This document shows, piece by piece, positions 27,450-36,739 of a DNA stretch of 64,000 bases; positions within the stretch are counted from its first letter, which is position 1; each line of letters opens with the position of its first letter. The notes under the pieces were generated by a model. It worked only from the letters and a program-made list of their open reading frames with translations, was not told where the DNA came from and ran no database searches. The translations under genes were made by a program, and so were the position numbers. This DNA is from Pseudobdellovibrionaceae bacterium (GTDB lineage: Bacteria; Bdellovibrionota; Bdellovibrionia; Bdellovibrionales; Bdellovibrionaceae), in the NCBI GenBank assembly GCA_022843825.1, contig JALHMX010000011.1, forward strand, positions 33,226 to 97,225, in the 5' to 3' direction.

Positions 27450-27487
27450 TTACTGCGCTGTTTACAGGAAAGTAGCCTGACCCCTTT
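27450..27487. repeat. Dispersed repeat, copy C
   Basis: Right half only of the repeat family: CTGTTTACAGGAAAGTAGCC then TGACCCCTTTTT. It fills the gap between the convergent trmFO and glmS stop codons. It lacks the left GGTGCCAGG arm, so it is a partial or decayed copy. Confidence 0.5.
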
Positions 27488-29338
27488 TTATTCGACAGTG
27501 ACAGATTTGGCGAGATTGCGGGGTTGGTCGACGTCGTAACCTAAGCTGTCGGCTAAGTGATAGGCCATCAACTGAAGGGGCACGACAGCGATAATGGGAT
27601 TAGTCGTCCACAGAGAGCCAGGAAGTGATAAGTAGTATTCACTCATGTCTTTTAAGGCTTTGTTTTCACCGGTACCGATTGAAATAATTTTTCCGCCGCG
27701 CGCTTTAGCTTCTTGCAGGTTGCTTACAGTTTTATCTAGCAGCTCATCTGAAGGAGCGACAACCACGATGGCCATGGATTCATCAATTAAAGCCAACGGC
27801 CCATGTTTCATTTCGCCAGCCGCATAGCCTTCGGCATGCATGTAAGCTAACTCTTTAAGTTTTAATGCGCCTTCTAAAGCTATAGGATAATTTACCCCTC
27901 GGCCAAGATAAAGGAAACCTTTGTATTTCTGTAACTCTTTTGCCGCTTCTGAAAAATACTTATCATAAGCTAAAACAACTTCGATTTGACTGGGAATAGT
28001 TAATAAGTTTTGCACGTATTCTTTCTCACTAACTGGAGAAAGCGATCCACGAGCTTTGGAAATTTGCAAAGCGAGGACATTTAACAATGCCAAGGTACTG
28101 GTGAAAGCTTTAGTGCTAGCTACTCCAATTTCCACTCCAGAATTCATATACATGTGCGCATCAGCTTCACGGTCAATCGAGGACTGCGCGACATTAGTAA
28201 TGGATAGAACTTGAGCGCCTTGCTCTTTGGCCAATCGCACCGCGGCCAACGTGTCTGCCGTTTCTCCACTTTGCGAAACTGAAATCACTAAACTGTTTTT
28301 TGGTATTACCGGACGTCGATAACGAAATTCACTAGCTATATCAGTATCGACCGGTACTCGGCATATTTGCTCTATCAAATATTTTCCGATCATCGACGCA
28401 TAAAAACTAGTTCCACAAGCGACGAAAATAACCCGCTCAATACTTTTAAAAATCGTTTCGCTGTTAAAACTTTTACCTTGGTCGTTAAACTTAACTGCAT
28501 GTGTGTCGGTGTCAATATAAGGAGCTATGGCCGCAGCTACAGATCGCGGCTGCTCATATAACTCTTTCAACATAAAATGGCGATAACCCATTTTTTCCAC
28601 CATATCCGCAGTCCAGTTTAAAACAGTTATCTCTTTTTTTAAGGTGGCGCCATCAGCATTATAATAATTAACGGCTTTGTCTTTGATATGGACCACTTCG
28701 CGATCGTTCAGATAAACAAATCTATTGGTATGGACCAAAGCGGCCTGTACATCACTGACAACAAAGAATTCTGACTTTTCAGTATCTTTACTTAACCCCA
28801 CTATAAGTGGTGGTCCATCTTTGAATGCGACCAATTCATTAGGTGATTTTTCCCAAAGCGCAACGATCGAAAACGCTCCAATAATTTTTTTCAACACAAT
28901 TTGAACTGACAATAATAGGTTTTGATTTTTTTGAAGCTCTTTCCAAATTAAATGCGCGACCAGTTCTGAATCTGTATCCGAGCTAATCACAGCGCCCTCT
29001 TTAATTAGTTCAGCTTTAATTTCTAAATAGTTTTCGATTATTCCGTTATGGACTAAACTTACTTCTCCAACCTGATGAGGATGCGCATTTCTTTCGTTAG
29101 GCGCACCATGAGTTGCCCAACGAGTATGGCCTATGCCGACATGACCATTAAAGTCTTCGTTAAGTACTTTTTCCTCTAAGGCCTTTAATTTTCCCTGTGC
29201 TCGAATACGTTTTGTTTTACCATTATGAATAATTGCTACGCCTGCGCTATCATATCCGCGATATTCCAATTTTTTTAAACCATCAATAATGACTGTTTTA
29301 GGATTTTTTTCGCCTAAGTAGCCAACAATTCCACACAT
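27488..29338 (-). CDS. glmS: Glutamine-fructose-6-phosphate aminotransferase (isomerising)
   Basis: First enzyme of UDP-N-acetylglucosamine synthesis. Begins MCGIVGYLG with the catalytic Cys2 of the glutaminase domain, then HVGIGHTRWATHG and LVHNGIIENYLEIK. The two SIS sugar domains follow (GTSFYASMIGKY, SQSGETADTLAAVRLAKEQGA, GRGVNYPIALEGALKLKE), and it ends with LAKSVTVE. 616 residues. Lies one base downstream of glmU on the same strand, a natural pathway operon. I saw no glmS ribozyme upstream, as expected outside Firmicutes. Confidence 0.96.
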   Translation of the reverse strand: MCGIVGYLGEKNPKTVIIDGLKKLEYRGYDSAGVAIIHNGKTKRIRAQGKLKALEEKVLNEDFNGHVGIGHTRWATHGAPNERNAHPHQVGEVSLVHNGIIENYLEIKAELIKEGAVISSDTDSELVAHLIWKELQKNQNLLLSVQIVLKKIIGAFSIVALWEKSPNELVAFKDGPPLIVGLSKDTEKSEFFVVSDVQAALVHTNRFVYLNDREVVHIKDKAVNYYNADGATLKKEITVLNWTADMVEKMGYRHFMLKELYEQPRSVAAAIAPYIDTDTHAVKFNDQGKSFNSETIFKSIERVIFVACGTSFYASMIGKYLIEQICRVPVDTDIASEFRYRRPVIPKNSLVISVSQSGETADTLAAVRLAKEQGAQVLSITNVAQSSIDREADAHMYMNSGVEIGVASTKAFTSTLALLNVLALQISKARGSLSPVSEKEYVQNLLTIPSQIEVVLAYDKYFSEAAKELQKYKGFLYLGRGVNYPIALEGALKLKELAYMHAEGYAAGEMKHGPLALIDESMAIVVVAPSDELLDKTVSNLQEAKARGGKIISIGTGENKALKDMSEYYLSLPGSLWTTNPIIAVVPLQLMAYHLADSLGYDVDQPRNLAKSVTVE

Positions 29339-29339
29339 C

Positions 29340-30746
29340 TTAAACTTCCTTTTTACCTGCAGTAAATCTTTTAGCTAAGCCCTCTTTGTTTTCTTGTCGT
29401 CCGCGGGCAATGGCTAGTGCGCCCTCAGGAACATTTTTAGTTATAGTGGAACCTGAGGCAATAATCGAATCCGAACCTACCTCTACTGGCGCCACAAATT
29501 GACTGTCACTTCCTACAAAAACGCGATCTCCAATTTTAGTTTTATACTTTTTTCGGTCAGCGGCATAATTGCATGTAATCGTTCCACAACCAATGTTTAC
29601 ATTCTGTCCGATATCTGCGTCGCCCAAATAACTTAGATGTCCAGCCTTAGAATGATCTCCGAAGTTTACTTTTTTAAGTTCTACGAAGTTTCCTATCTGA
29701 GCACTTTTACCGATCACTGTATCCGGGCGAATGCGCGCATAAGGTCCTACTTTAGCCTGGGATTTAATATGCGACTGTTCAAGATAGCTACCTGCCTTGA
29801 TCTGTACACCGTCCTCAACAATACAGTCGGAAATAAACGCATTAGGTTCGATCACACAAAACGGACCGATAGCGGTTTTACCACGCATGAAAACGCCTGG
29901 ATAAATAACACTGCCAGCTCCAATAGTCACAGATTCCTCGATGTATGCATTGCTGGCATCGATAAAAATAACACCTGCATGCATAAGTTGATTAACCTTA
30001 CTTTTGAAAACCTGCGCAGTGGCTGCCGCTAATTCCTCTTGAGTATTCACCCCATGTGCCACTTTCGTATTATTACAAAGAATAGCCTCCACGTTTTTAC
30101 CACCGTCAATGGCTAATGAAATTAGATCTGTTAAATAAAATTCTTTCTTAGAGTTTTCATTTTTAATTAACGGCAGATACTTTTTAAGAACTTCAGCTTT
30201 GGCTACGTATATTCCAGTATTAACTTCTTTAATTTTTAGAGTTTCACTCGAAGCATCTTTTGTTTCGACTATAGCTTTTAACTGTCCTGACTGTCGAATA
30301 ATGCGACCGAACTCTTTAGGGTTTTCTAGGTTAACTGAAATTACTGCTAAGTCCAGTTTACGTTCACGAAAGTCCGTTACAAAGTTTTTAAGATCTTCAG
30401 AAGTAATTAGCGGATGATCGCCGTTTACAATAATAACATCACCATCCAAAGACGCAATGTCTGCAGTTCCTACAGCGTTAGCGGTTCCCAATTGTTGAGC
30501 CTGCTGATGCAATTGGATGTGTAATTGCTTTTGCACCAATGAGGCAAATGGTTCTAAAACAGATTGAACCAGATGATGCCCATGTCCTAAAACAACGCGG
30601 GCTTCATCAAAATCTGCTGCTAGACAATGTGAAAGTATGCGCAAAATCATGGGCTGACCTGCAATAGGATGTAATACTTTTGGCAAAGGACTTTTCATTC
30701 GTGTCCCTTGACCTGCTGCGAGTATAATAGCTGTGGTTTTTGTCAT
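29340..30746 (-). CDS. glmU: Bifunctional GlmU: GlcN-1-P acetyltransferase and GlcNAc-1-P uridyltransferase
   Basis: Makes UDP-GlcNAc for peptidoglycan and LPS. The N-terminal nucleotidyltransferase signature is IILAAGQGTRMKSPLPKVLHPIAG; the C-terminal half has the left-handed beta-helix hexapeptide repeats (VIYPGVFMRGKTAIGPFC, VGPYARIRPDTVIGKSAQIGN) and the acetyltransferase segment FVELKKVNFGDHSKAGHLSYLGDADIG. 468 residues. First gene of the glmU-glmS pair. Confidence 0.95.
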   Translation of the reverse strand: MTKTTAIILAAGQGTRMKSPLPKVLHPIAGQPMILRILSHCLAADFDEARVVLGHGHHLVQSVLEPFASLVQKQLHIQLHQQAQQLGTANAVGTADIASLDGDVIIVNGDHPLITSEDLKNFVTDFRERKLDLAVISVNLENPKEFGRIIRQSGQLKAIVETKDASSETLKIKEVNTGIYVAKAEVLKKYLPLIKNENSKKEFYLTDLISLAIDGGKNVEAILCNNTKVAHGVNTQEELAAATAQVFKSKVNQLMHAGVIFIDASNAYIEESVTIGAGSVIYPGVFMRGKTAIGPFCVIEPNAFISDCIVEDGVQIKAGSYLEQSHIKSQAKVGPYARIRPDTVIGKSAQIGNFVELKKVNFGDHSKAGHLSYLGDADIGQNVNIGCGTITCNYAADRKKYKTKIGDRVFVGSDSQFVAPVEVGSDSIIASGSTITKNVPEGALAIARGRQENKEGLAKRFTAGKKEV

Positions 30747-30834
30747 GTCTTAACAGTATCTATTTCGATGCCCTTCGTCAGTTATTTTTTTTTTAGAACT
30801 AGGCAAAGTGTTTCTTTAGCGGCACACTAAGGCC

Positions 30835-31515
30835 ATGGCCACAAAAAGCATAGCATTCGACTTAGATGACACCCTATTGGATACCTCTGGATTGCTGGTT
30901 CCAAGAGCCTCCAAAATCGCCTTTGATATTCTTATCTCGAATGGATTGCAACTTTCGCCTGCAGAATGTGAAGCTTACCGCTTAGAAATGATTAAAACCA
31001 TCTCACACCAAGAGTTGTTTTTGCATTTGGCCAAAAAATTTGGAAACGCTCTAACTCTGGCTGCCGTTCCAGAAGCTGTACAGGCCTTTTATGAACCCAA
31101 TATTCCTATGGGTTTACCTCTCGTTTCGGGAGCAGTTCAAGTTTTAGATTATCTTCATAACAAATATAACCTTTACGTCGTTACTGCGGGTTTTGAATCG
31201 GGTCAAAAGAAGAAAATTCACAGTCTACAAATTGAAAAATATTTTAAAACTATTTTTGTTGTTAACAGCCTTAATAATGAACGAAAAATTACGGCCTTTC
31301 GTAAAATTTTAGAAATGGACCGCATCGCCCCTCAGGACTTGCTTTGCATAGGCAATTCACTCTCATCAGAAATTAAGGATGCTAACGAGCTCGGGGCTAT
31401 CTCTTGTTACTTCGAATTCGGAGAAAATCGTGGGGCTATTCCTGCGGAAACTCATTTAAAGCCTAAATTTCACATTAAAAACCTAAGTGAACTTATAGCC
31501 GTGTGCGAATTGTGA
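30835..31515 (+). CDS. HAD-superfamily hydrolase
   Basis: Phosphatase-like protein of 226 residues. Motif I is AFDLDDTLLDT with both catalytic aspartates, motif II YVVTAGF, motif III contains the Lys of KKKIH, and motif IV is CIGNSLSSEIKDANELGA. The helical insert after motif I marks a class-I cap. The substrate cannot be told. It is followed three bases later by the histidine kinase gene, so the two may be cotranscribed. Confidence 0.85.
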   Translation: MATKSIAFDLDDTLLDTSGLLVPRASKIAFDILISNGLQLSPAECEAYRLEMIKTISHQELFLHLAKKFGNALTLAAVPEAVQAFYEPNIPMGLPLVSGAVQVLDYLHNKYNLYVVTAGFESGQKKKIHSLQIEKYFKTIFVVNSLNNERKITAFRKILEMDRIAPQDLLCIGNSLSSEIKDANELGAISCYFEFGENRGAIPAETHLKPKFHIKNLSELIAVCEL

Positions 31516-31518
31516 TTG

Positions 31519-33357
31519 ATGCAAAACATAAATTCCGTTTTCACTACAACATATAAGTTTGGACTGCTCAGTAGCGATACACATTTGATCTCTAAGACAG
31601 ATGCTGAAACCGTACAAATACTGAAATCCATTAAACAGCTAAACACAACTCAGCTTTTTCGTGTACTGGCTATTGATTATGAGTTTATACATGCGCTGAC
31701 TGATGATGTATTCTTAAGCCTAAAAAATAAATTTCAACGCCTTATTCTTATTTTTAATCACCCTTCTGATGCTATAGTTCCTTATCTTATGAAAGACTGT
31801 GCGCCAGATGAAATAATTTTTAAACCACAGTACACAGTCCAAGTTTTTTTTGAGCAAGACTCTATTTTAACTGAAATTCAACAAAATATGACCTATTTGC
31901 ATTTAGCCGGCGAACTTAATGCAGAGTACGAAAACATAAAAAAAGAGCTTGAAAATAAATTAGATGAAACAAGAAATGACCTTATCTCTAGCCGTCAAAA
32001 AATCTTGGACACCAATTTGCGCATGGAGGCTATGCGGCGAATATTGTACTCTATTACGCAGGAAAGCGATCTTCACCGCATTGAAACAATTTTAAATGAA
32101 TTAGTGCCCGCTTCCTCTAAAGCCACCTGGGTAAAAATCGTTCCGAGTGATTTAAAGAGCGCTTTAGAAACAGAATTAAAATCACAACTTAATACCACTT
32201 TCAAGTCTTTTGATTTTCCTCAGCATTTCATCTTTTTTATTAAAGGTGATCAAAAAGCATTTAAAAAAGATGATCTCAACTTGTTTTCAAAGATCACAGA
32301 CATTATTGCCATTAATTATAATCGCGAATTAAACTACAACACCTTAAAGCGCACTGAAAATATTGTAAGAAAAGCTTTTGAGGAATTCAATCATCCTTTG
32401 GCGGTCATTAATAGCAACTATGAGATTGTGCAATCCAATTCAGCCTTTAATCAAAACCAATCCGAAAAGGGCTTCTGCCATGAAGTTTTGTTTAACTCTA
32501 AAACCCCATGTGTAAACTGTCATCTGGGCACTAAATACACAACTCAAATGAATGATCTCGTGTTTGATGTTTACTCCAATCCAATTGCTATTGATAATAA
32601 TCCCACCAAACTTTGGATCAATCTTTATAAAAATAAAACCGAAGAGCATTACTTCGAACAACACTTAAACCAAACTGTAAAAATGAAAGAGCTTGGTATC
32701 ATTTCAAGCTCTATTGCGCACGAGTTGAATAATCCAATTGGCGGAGTACTTTCTTATCTTCAATTGGTTCAAATGGATTTGCCTAAGGACAGTCCTTTTT
32801 TAAGGGATATTCAACTTATGATTGATACAACCTTGCGTATGAAAAAAATTATTGAAGATTTACTGGTCTTTTCGCGAAGCAATAATTTCAAGGATGTAGC
32901 GATTTATGATTTATATAGCTTAATAACGGAAAGCTTATCAATCCATGAAATTCACTTTAGAAATGAAAATATTAAGATAGTGCAAACCCAACCAGACCTT
33001 TCACCACAGTTGCAACTTTCCAAAAGTGCTTTTCGAGATGCACTTCACTTTATTTTTAGTTTTTACATCGAAAAAATGCGCCTGTTCCGTAAGACAAGTT
33101 CACAAAAAACTGGACTGATTGAGGTAAAAATTTCCTCTACTAAAACTCAAACTAAATCAAGCAGTCCAGTCGTGTCCAACTACTATGTTGAGTTCCAAGG
33201 TAACTGCGGCTTTCTGAATGAAACAGAAAAATCAAAGGATATCAGCCTATTGGCTTTATCCAAGACGTTAACTGATCAAAGTATGCATTTGGAAATAGCA
33301 GCGCCGAAAGAGAATTGGATCAGCCTAAAGGTCATAATTCCTAAGTCCGGAAATTAA
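31519..33357 (+). CDS. PAS-containing histidine kinase with degenerate ATP-binding domain
   Basis: A cytoplasmic 612-residue sensor protein. Order: N-terminal receiver-like region without clear acceptor motif (about 1-125), coiled coil (about 130-175), GAF-like region (about 180-270), PAS domain (about 285-380) with a cysteine cluster FCHEVLFNSKTPCVNCHLG, HisKA with an intact H-box SSIAHELNNPIGGVLSYLQL, and a C-terminal region where the ATPase should be. The N-box Asn, the DxGxG box and the GLGL box are not recognisable, so phosphoryl transfer by itself looks impaired. It immediately precedes a sigma-54 response regulator. Start is ATG 31519. Confidence 0.8.
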   Translation: MQNINSVFTTTYKFGLLSSDTHLISKTDAETVQILKSIKQLNTTQLFRVLAIDYEFIHALTDDVFLSLKNKFQRLILIFNHPSDAIVPYLMKDCAPDEIIFKPQYTVQVFFEQDSILTEIQQNMTYLHLAGELNAEYENIKKELENKLDETRNDLISSRQKILDTNLRMEAMRRILYSITQESDLHRIETILNELVPASSKATWVKIVPSDLKSALETELKSQLNTTFKSFDFPQHFIFFIKGDQKAFKKDDLNLFSKITDIIAINYNRELNYNTLKRTENIVRKAFEEFNHPLAVINSNYEIVQSNSAFNQNQSEKGFCHEVLFNSKTPCVNCHLGTKYTTQMNDLVFDVYSNPIAIDNNPTKLWINLYKNKTEEHYFEQHLNQTVKMKELGIISSSIAHELNNPIGGVLSYLQLVQMDLPKDSPFLRDIQLMIDTTLRMKKIIEDLLVFSRSNNFKDVAIYDLYSLITESLSIHEIHFRNENIKIVQTQPDLSPQLQLSKSAFRDALHFIFSFYIEKMRLFRKTSSQKTGLIEVKISSTKTQTKSSSPVVSNYYVEFQGNCGFLNETEKSKDISLLALSKTLTDQSMHLEIAAPKENWISLKVIIPKSGN

Positions 33358-33374
33358 ATTTTATCTCGGTTTAT

Positions 33375-33405
33375 TTGACACACACGTCAAAATCTAAGTT
33401 ATCCT
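33375..33405 (+). promoter_or_regulatory. Possible promoter/operator before the sigma-54 regulator gene
   Basis: TTGACACACACGTCAA (33375-33390) is both a consensus -35 box and a perfect 5-bp inverted repeat; a TATCCT box follows 19 bases after the -35 hexamer. The long spacing and the embedded palindrome suggest a regulated promoter. Confidence 0.4.
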
Positions 33406-33454
33406 AATTTAGTCATACAGTTACCAATTAGAGCCCACCATGGAAGGACGGTTC

Positions 33455-34900
33455 ATGAAGACAGCGCGAGTACTGATTTTAGATGATGAGTCAACTTTAA
33501 GAACTGCACTTTTCAGACTACTCGATCGCAAAGGATATACTGTAGTAACAGCCCAACGAATTGATGAGGCCAAGTCTTTCTGCACGACTGATAAAACTTT
33601 TGATCTTGCTATTGTTGATGTTAATTTGCCCGATGGTGATGGCTTAGAGTTTATGGGGTTTCTTAAACGCCTCAATCCGTCTACCGAAATAATTATTTTA
33701 ACTGGCTTTGGAACAATTGAATCAGCTGTGAATGCCACGCAACGAGGAGCCTTTCATTTTCTAACTAAACCCTTTAGCCTAGAAGAGCTAATGAGTGTCT
33801 GCGAAAAAGCCTTGGACCACAAGACGCTTCAATCTGAAAATCAAAAACTAAGAAGTGAACTTTCTACTAAATATCGCTTTAATCAAATCATCGGAGAAAG
33901 CGATAGTATTAAGAACTGTCTTTCGCTAGTTGAGCGAGTAGCTAAGGCCGAATCGACTGTCCTTATCACTGGAGAATCTGGAACCGGCAAAGAACTTATC
34001 GCTAAAGCTATTCATTACAATTCCAATCGTAACAATGGGCCGTTTATAGCCATCAACTGTGGAGCCATTCCTTCAGAACTGCTTGAAAGTGAACTTTTCG
34101 GCCATGTTAAGGGAGCTTTTACTGGAGCCATCGCCAATCGTGTTGGCCGATTTGAATCTGCTGAAGACGGTACTATATTTTTAGACGAAATTGGTGACCT
34201 AGATCCTAGTTTGCAAGTTAAAATTTTACGAGCTTTACAAGAGAAAACTTTTGAACCCGTAGGCTCTACTAAAACCGTTACCATGAATGCACGAGTTATT
34301 GCTGCAACTCACGTAGACTTAGATGCAGCAGTGGCCGATGGGCGTTTTCGCGAAGATCTTTATTATCGCCTAAATGTTATTCCCATACATATTCCGGCGC
34401 TAAGGGAAAGAAAAAGTGATATCCCACTATTGCTTAATCACTTTTTGAATATTTTTAATAAAAACAAGACTCAAACTATTAGTGGATTTTCACAAGAGGC
34501 TTTAAACTGTTTAAATAATTATTCATGGCCAGGAAATATTCGCGAACTAGAAAACTTAATTGAGCGCCTAAGTATTCTTAAAGGCTTTGGCGAGGTTCAG
34601 TTAACTGATCTGCCGGCCAAGTATAAATCAGCTGCAGCTTGTTTTGCTGAAACAGGCATTGTTGATTTACCTGATAGCGGCTTAGACTTTAACTCTACCG
34701 TCGATCAATTTGAGAACGCGTTAATTCTTAAAGCCCTAGAAAAAACAGGTTGGAATAAAAACCAAGCTGCCCTTCTGTTAAGATTAAATCGAACCACGCT
34801 GGTCGAAAAAATGAAGAAAAAAGGTCTAATGGCTAAGGAGGATGCTGCGGCCTCATTAGCAGTAAAAAGACCTTATTTGGACTGGGATGCTGAAGCTTAA
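33455..34900 (+). CDS. Sigma-54-dependent response regulator (NtrC family)
   Basis: Receiver domain with acidic pocket DDE (residues 10-12), phospho-acceptor Asp about residue 55 in AIVDVNLPDGDG and the K of FLTKPF; AAA+ domain with Walker A GESGTGKE, the sigma-54 contact loop KGAFTGA, and Walker B IFLDEIGD; C-terminal Fis-type HTH (NKNQAALLLRLNRTTLVEKMKKKG). About 481 residues. The start at 33455 has AAGGA six bases upstream. Likely partner of the kinase just upstream. It is a good candidate for the activator of the sigma-54 flagellar promoter at 22625, which is inference. Confidence 0.92.
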   Translation: MKTARVLILDDESTLRTALFRLLDRKGYTVVTAQRIDEAKSFCTTDKTFDLAIVDVNLPDGDGLEFMGFLKRLNPSTEIIILTGFGTIESAVNATQRGAFHFLTKPFSLEELMSVCEKALDHKTLQSENQKLRSELSTKYRFNQIIGESDSIKNCLSLVERVAKAESTVLITGESGTGKELIAKAIHYNSNRNNGPFIAINCGAIPSELLESELFGHVKGAFTGAIANRVGRFESAEDGTIFLDEIGDLDPSLQVKILRALQEKTFEPVGSTKTVTMNARVIAATHVDLDAAVADGRFREDLYYRLNVIPIHIPALRERKSDIPLLLNHFLNIFNKNKTQTISGFSQEALNCLNNYSWPGNIRELENLIERLSILKGFGEVQLTDLPAKYKSAAACFAETGIVDLPDSGLDFNSTVDQFENALILKALEKTGWNKNQAALLLRLNRTTLVEKMKKKGLMAKEDAAASLAVKRPYLDWDAEA

Positions 34901-34923
34901 TAGTACTAAACATATAACCCCCA

Positions 34924-35022
34924 TTAACTCAGTGTAAACGCCACACTAAGAAGAACCTGGACCAACCAAATATAGACACTCCATTCAGCGCTCCAATGAA
35001 TACGACTTAAACCTTTTCTCAT
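34924..35022 (-). CDS. Candidate 32-residue membrane peptide
   Basis: A short minus-strand frame, MRKGLSRIHWSAEWSVYIW onward, ending ...SVAFTLS, in a 250-base gap otherwise without genes. It has a basic amphipathic N-terminus, then a hydrophobic segment of about 17 residues, like small single-pass membrane proteins. GAGGGG sits six bases before the ATG. An AT-rich inverted repeat (TTACATATTA...AATATGTAA, about 35045-35080) lies just upstream and could hold its promoter or an operator. Unconfirmed. Confidence 0.4.
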   Translation of the reverse strand: MRKGLSRIHWSAEWSVYIWLVQVLLSVAFTLS

Positions 35023-35150
35023 TCGATTCCCCTCTCTTTGTTTTATTTACATATTAATTACATATATAAATAATATGTAAGTAATCAAAAGACAACCTCA
35101 TATTTTTGATTTTTTAAAAACTGGCAAATAGGCTAGAGTAGCCCCTAGGC

Positions 35151-35711
35151 ATGTCTAAAAAAGCTTTAATTATTGATCATGATGACTCGTTTATTTGGAA
35201 TATTAAATTCTGGTTACAACCAGAATTTAATATAACTATTTTAAATCACAGTGAATTAAAAAAACTTCAAGATTCGGAACAAATAAATACAGAATATGAG
35301 CTCGTGATTTTCTCACCTGGACCAAAGTCCCCAGAAAATTATCCGGGGAGCTTGGACTTACTTAATAAATTAAAAATCCCTGCATTAGGAGTGTGTCTAG
35401 GTTTTCAAATGATGACACTCAATCATCAAGGTCACGTCAAAGCCTATTGCCCCCCGCTGCATGGCAAAACCTCTTTGCTGCATTGTGAATATCCCGACTA
35501 TAATAATCTGCGCGTGGCTCGTTATCATTCACTTCATTGCGAACCTTCTGATGAGTTTAAAATTTTAGCGCGTAGCCAAGATGATGATGTAGTCATGTGG
35601 GCTGAACATAAAAAGAAAAAACACTTAGGCTTTCAATTCCATCCTGAATCATTTTTAACTGAACATGCCGATAAATATAAGTCTTATATTTTAAATTGGT
35701 TGTCATTATGA
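35151..35711 (+). CDS. pabA: Aminodeoxychorismate/anthranilate synthase glutamine amidotransferase subunit
   Basis: Supplies ammonia from glutamine to the partner synthase. Class I glutamine amidotransferase with the nucleophile in PALGVCLGFQMM and the His-Glu of FQFHPESFLTEH; SPGPKSPENYPG is the oxyanion loop. 186 residues. It overlaps the next gene by ATGA (35708-35711), so subunits are made together. TrpG and PabA are hard to separate by sequence; the partner favours PabA. Confidence 0.85.
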   Translation: MSKKALIIDHDDSFIWNIKFWLQPEFNITILNHSELKKLQDSEQINTEYELVIFSPGPKSPENYPGSLDLLNKLKIPALGVCLGFQMMTLNHQGHVKAYCPPLHGKTSLLHCEYPDYNNLRVARYHSLHCEPSDEFKILARSQDDDVVMWAEHKKKKHLGFQFHPESFLTEHADKYKSYILNWLSL

Positions 35712-36739
35712 AGCCATTGGTTTGTTTTTATAACGATAAATCTTTATTTTACTCGACCGACTACCGTGTTTTTTCAAATCAATCCTCTTCTGTTTTTTCT
35801 ATTCTAGAAGATATTAAAAAAGAGTACTCGGAGGCAGTTAAAATTTTGCAAATCGATTTTAATCTGGAAAAAGCACACGTATTTGTTTTGAATACATATG
35901 AAATTATAAGCATTGATCAACTGACTTCTGAACTAAGTGCGCCTAATCTAACCTTTGTTTCTAATATTTCGAAGTCTCACTTTATAAAAAAAGTAAACAC
36001 AATTAAGGAAGATATAAAAAGTGGGCGCTACTACCAAGTTAATTACACTTCAAGTTTTTCCTCACTTCAAGAAACTGAAATATCCTCATATGCTTTATTC
36101 AAGTATTACTTAAATCAGTTTAAACCGGCCTATCCAGCTTATTTGCCTTTACCTTATGGAGATATTTTATGCTTTTCTCCGGAGCTTTTTTTGGAAAAGA
36201 AAAATGAAAGAATAAGAACTTGTCCTATTAAAGGCACTACTCGAAATGCAGATGGCTATGCTTCACTATTAAAAGATCAAAAAGAAAACGCCGAACTTTC
36301 GATGATAGTAGATCTTCTTCGTAATGATTTACAATCTGTCTGTACAGAAAAAGTTTCTGTCGACGTTCATCGAAAAGAATTGCCCTTAAATTATATTACC
36401 CACACTTATTCTCAAGTTTCTGGAGCTACAAATTTAAGTCTTCCTATGATTTTGAAAAATATGTTACCGGCTGGTTCAATTTCAGGTTGTCCCAAAGCCG
36501 AGAGTGTCAAAGCAATTCAAGAATTGGAAAATTTGCCCCGAGGATTTTACACTGGCTGTATTGGTTGGTGGAAAAATGACAGTTTTACCTTAAATTTAGC
36601 CATACGTTCCTTTCTTTATGATAATAAAAAATTATCTTATTTTTCAGGTTGTGGTATTGTTTATGACTCAGATGCAGAAAAAGAATGGCAAGAGTTTCAT
36701 CATAAAGCTCAGCACTTAACGCCGGAAGGAAGACTATGA
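35708..36739 (+). CDS. pabB: Aminodeoxychorismate synthase component I (PabB-like)
   Basis: Chorismate-binding enzyme for the p-aminobenzoate branch of folate synthesis. Signature segments: IKSGRYYQVNYTSSF, CFSPELFLE, RTCPIKGTTRN, ELSMIVDLLRNDLQSVC, MLPAGSISGCPKAESVKAIQELE and RGFYTGCIGWW. 343 residues from ATG 35708; the frame is open back to 35696 but ATG overlapping the pabA stop is the natural start. No pabC lyase gene is adjacent. Its own stop overlaps the next ATG. Confidence 0.88.
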   Translation: MKPLVCFYNDKSLFYSTDYRVFSNQSSSVFSILEDIKKEYSEAVKILQIDFNLEKAHVFVLNTYEIISIDQLTSELSAPNLTFVSNISKSHFIKKVNTIKEDIKSGRYYQVNYTSSFSSLQETEISSYALFKYYLNQFKPAYPAYLPLPYGDILCFSPELFLEKKNERIRTCPIKGTTRNADGYASLLKDQKENAELSMIVDLLRNDLQSVCTEKVSVDVHRKELPLNYITHTYSQVSGATNLSLPMILKNMLPAGSISGCPKAESVKAIQELENLPRGFYTGCIGWWKNDSFTLNLAIRSFLYDNKKLSYFSGCGIVYDSDAEKEWQEFHHKAQHLTPEGRL

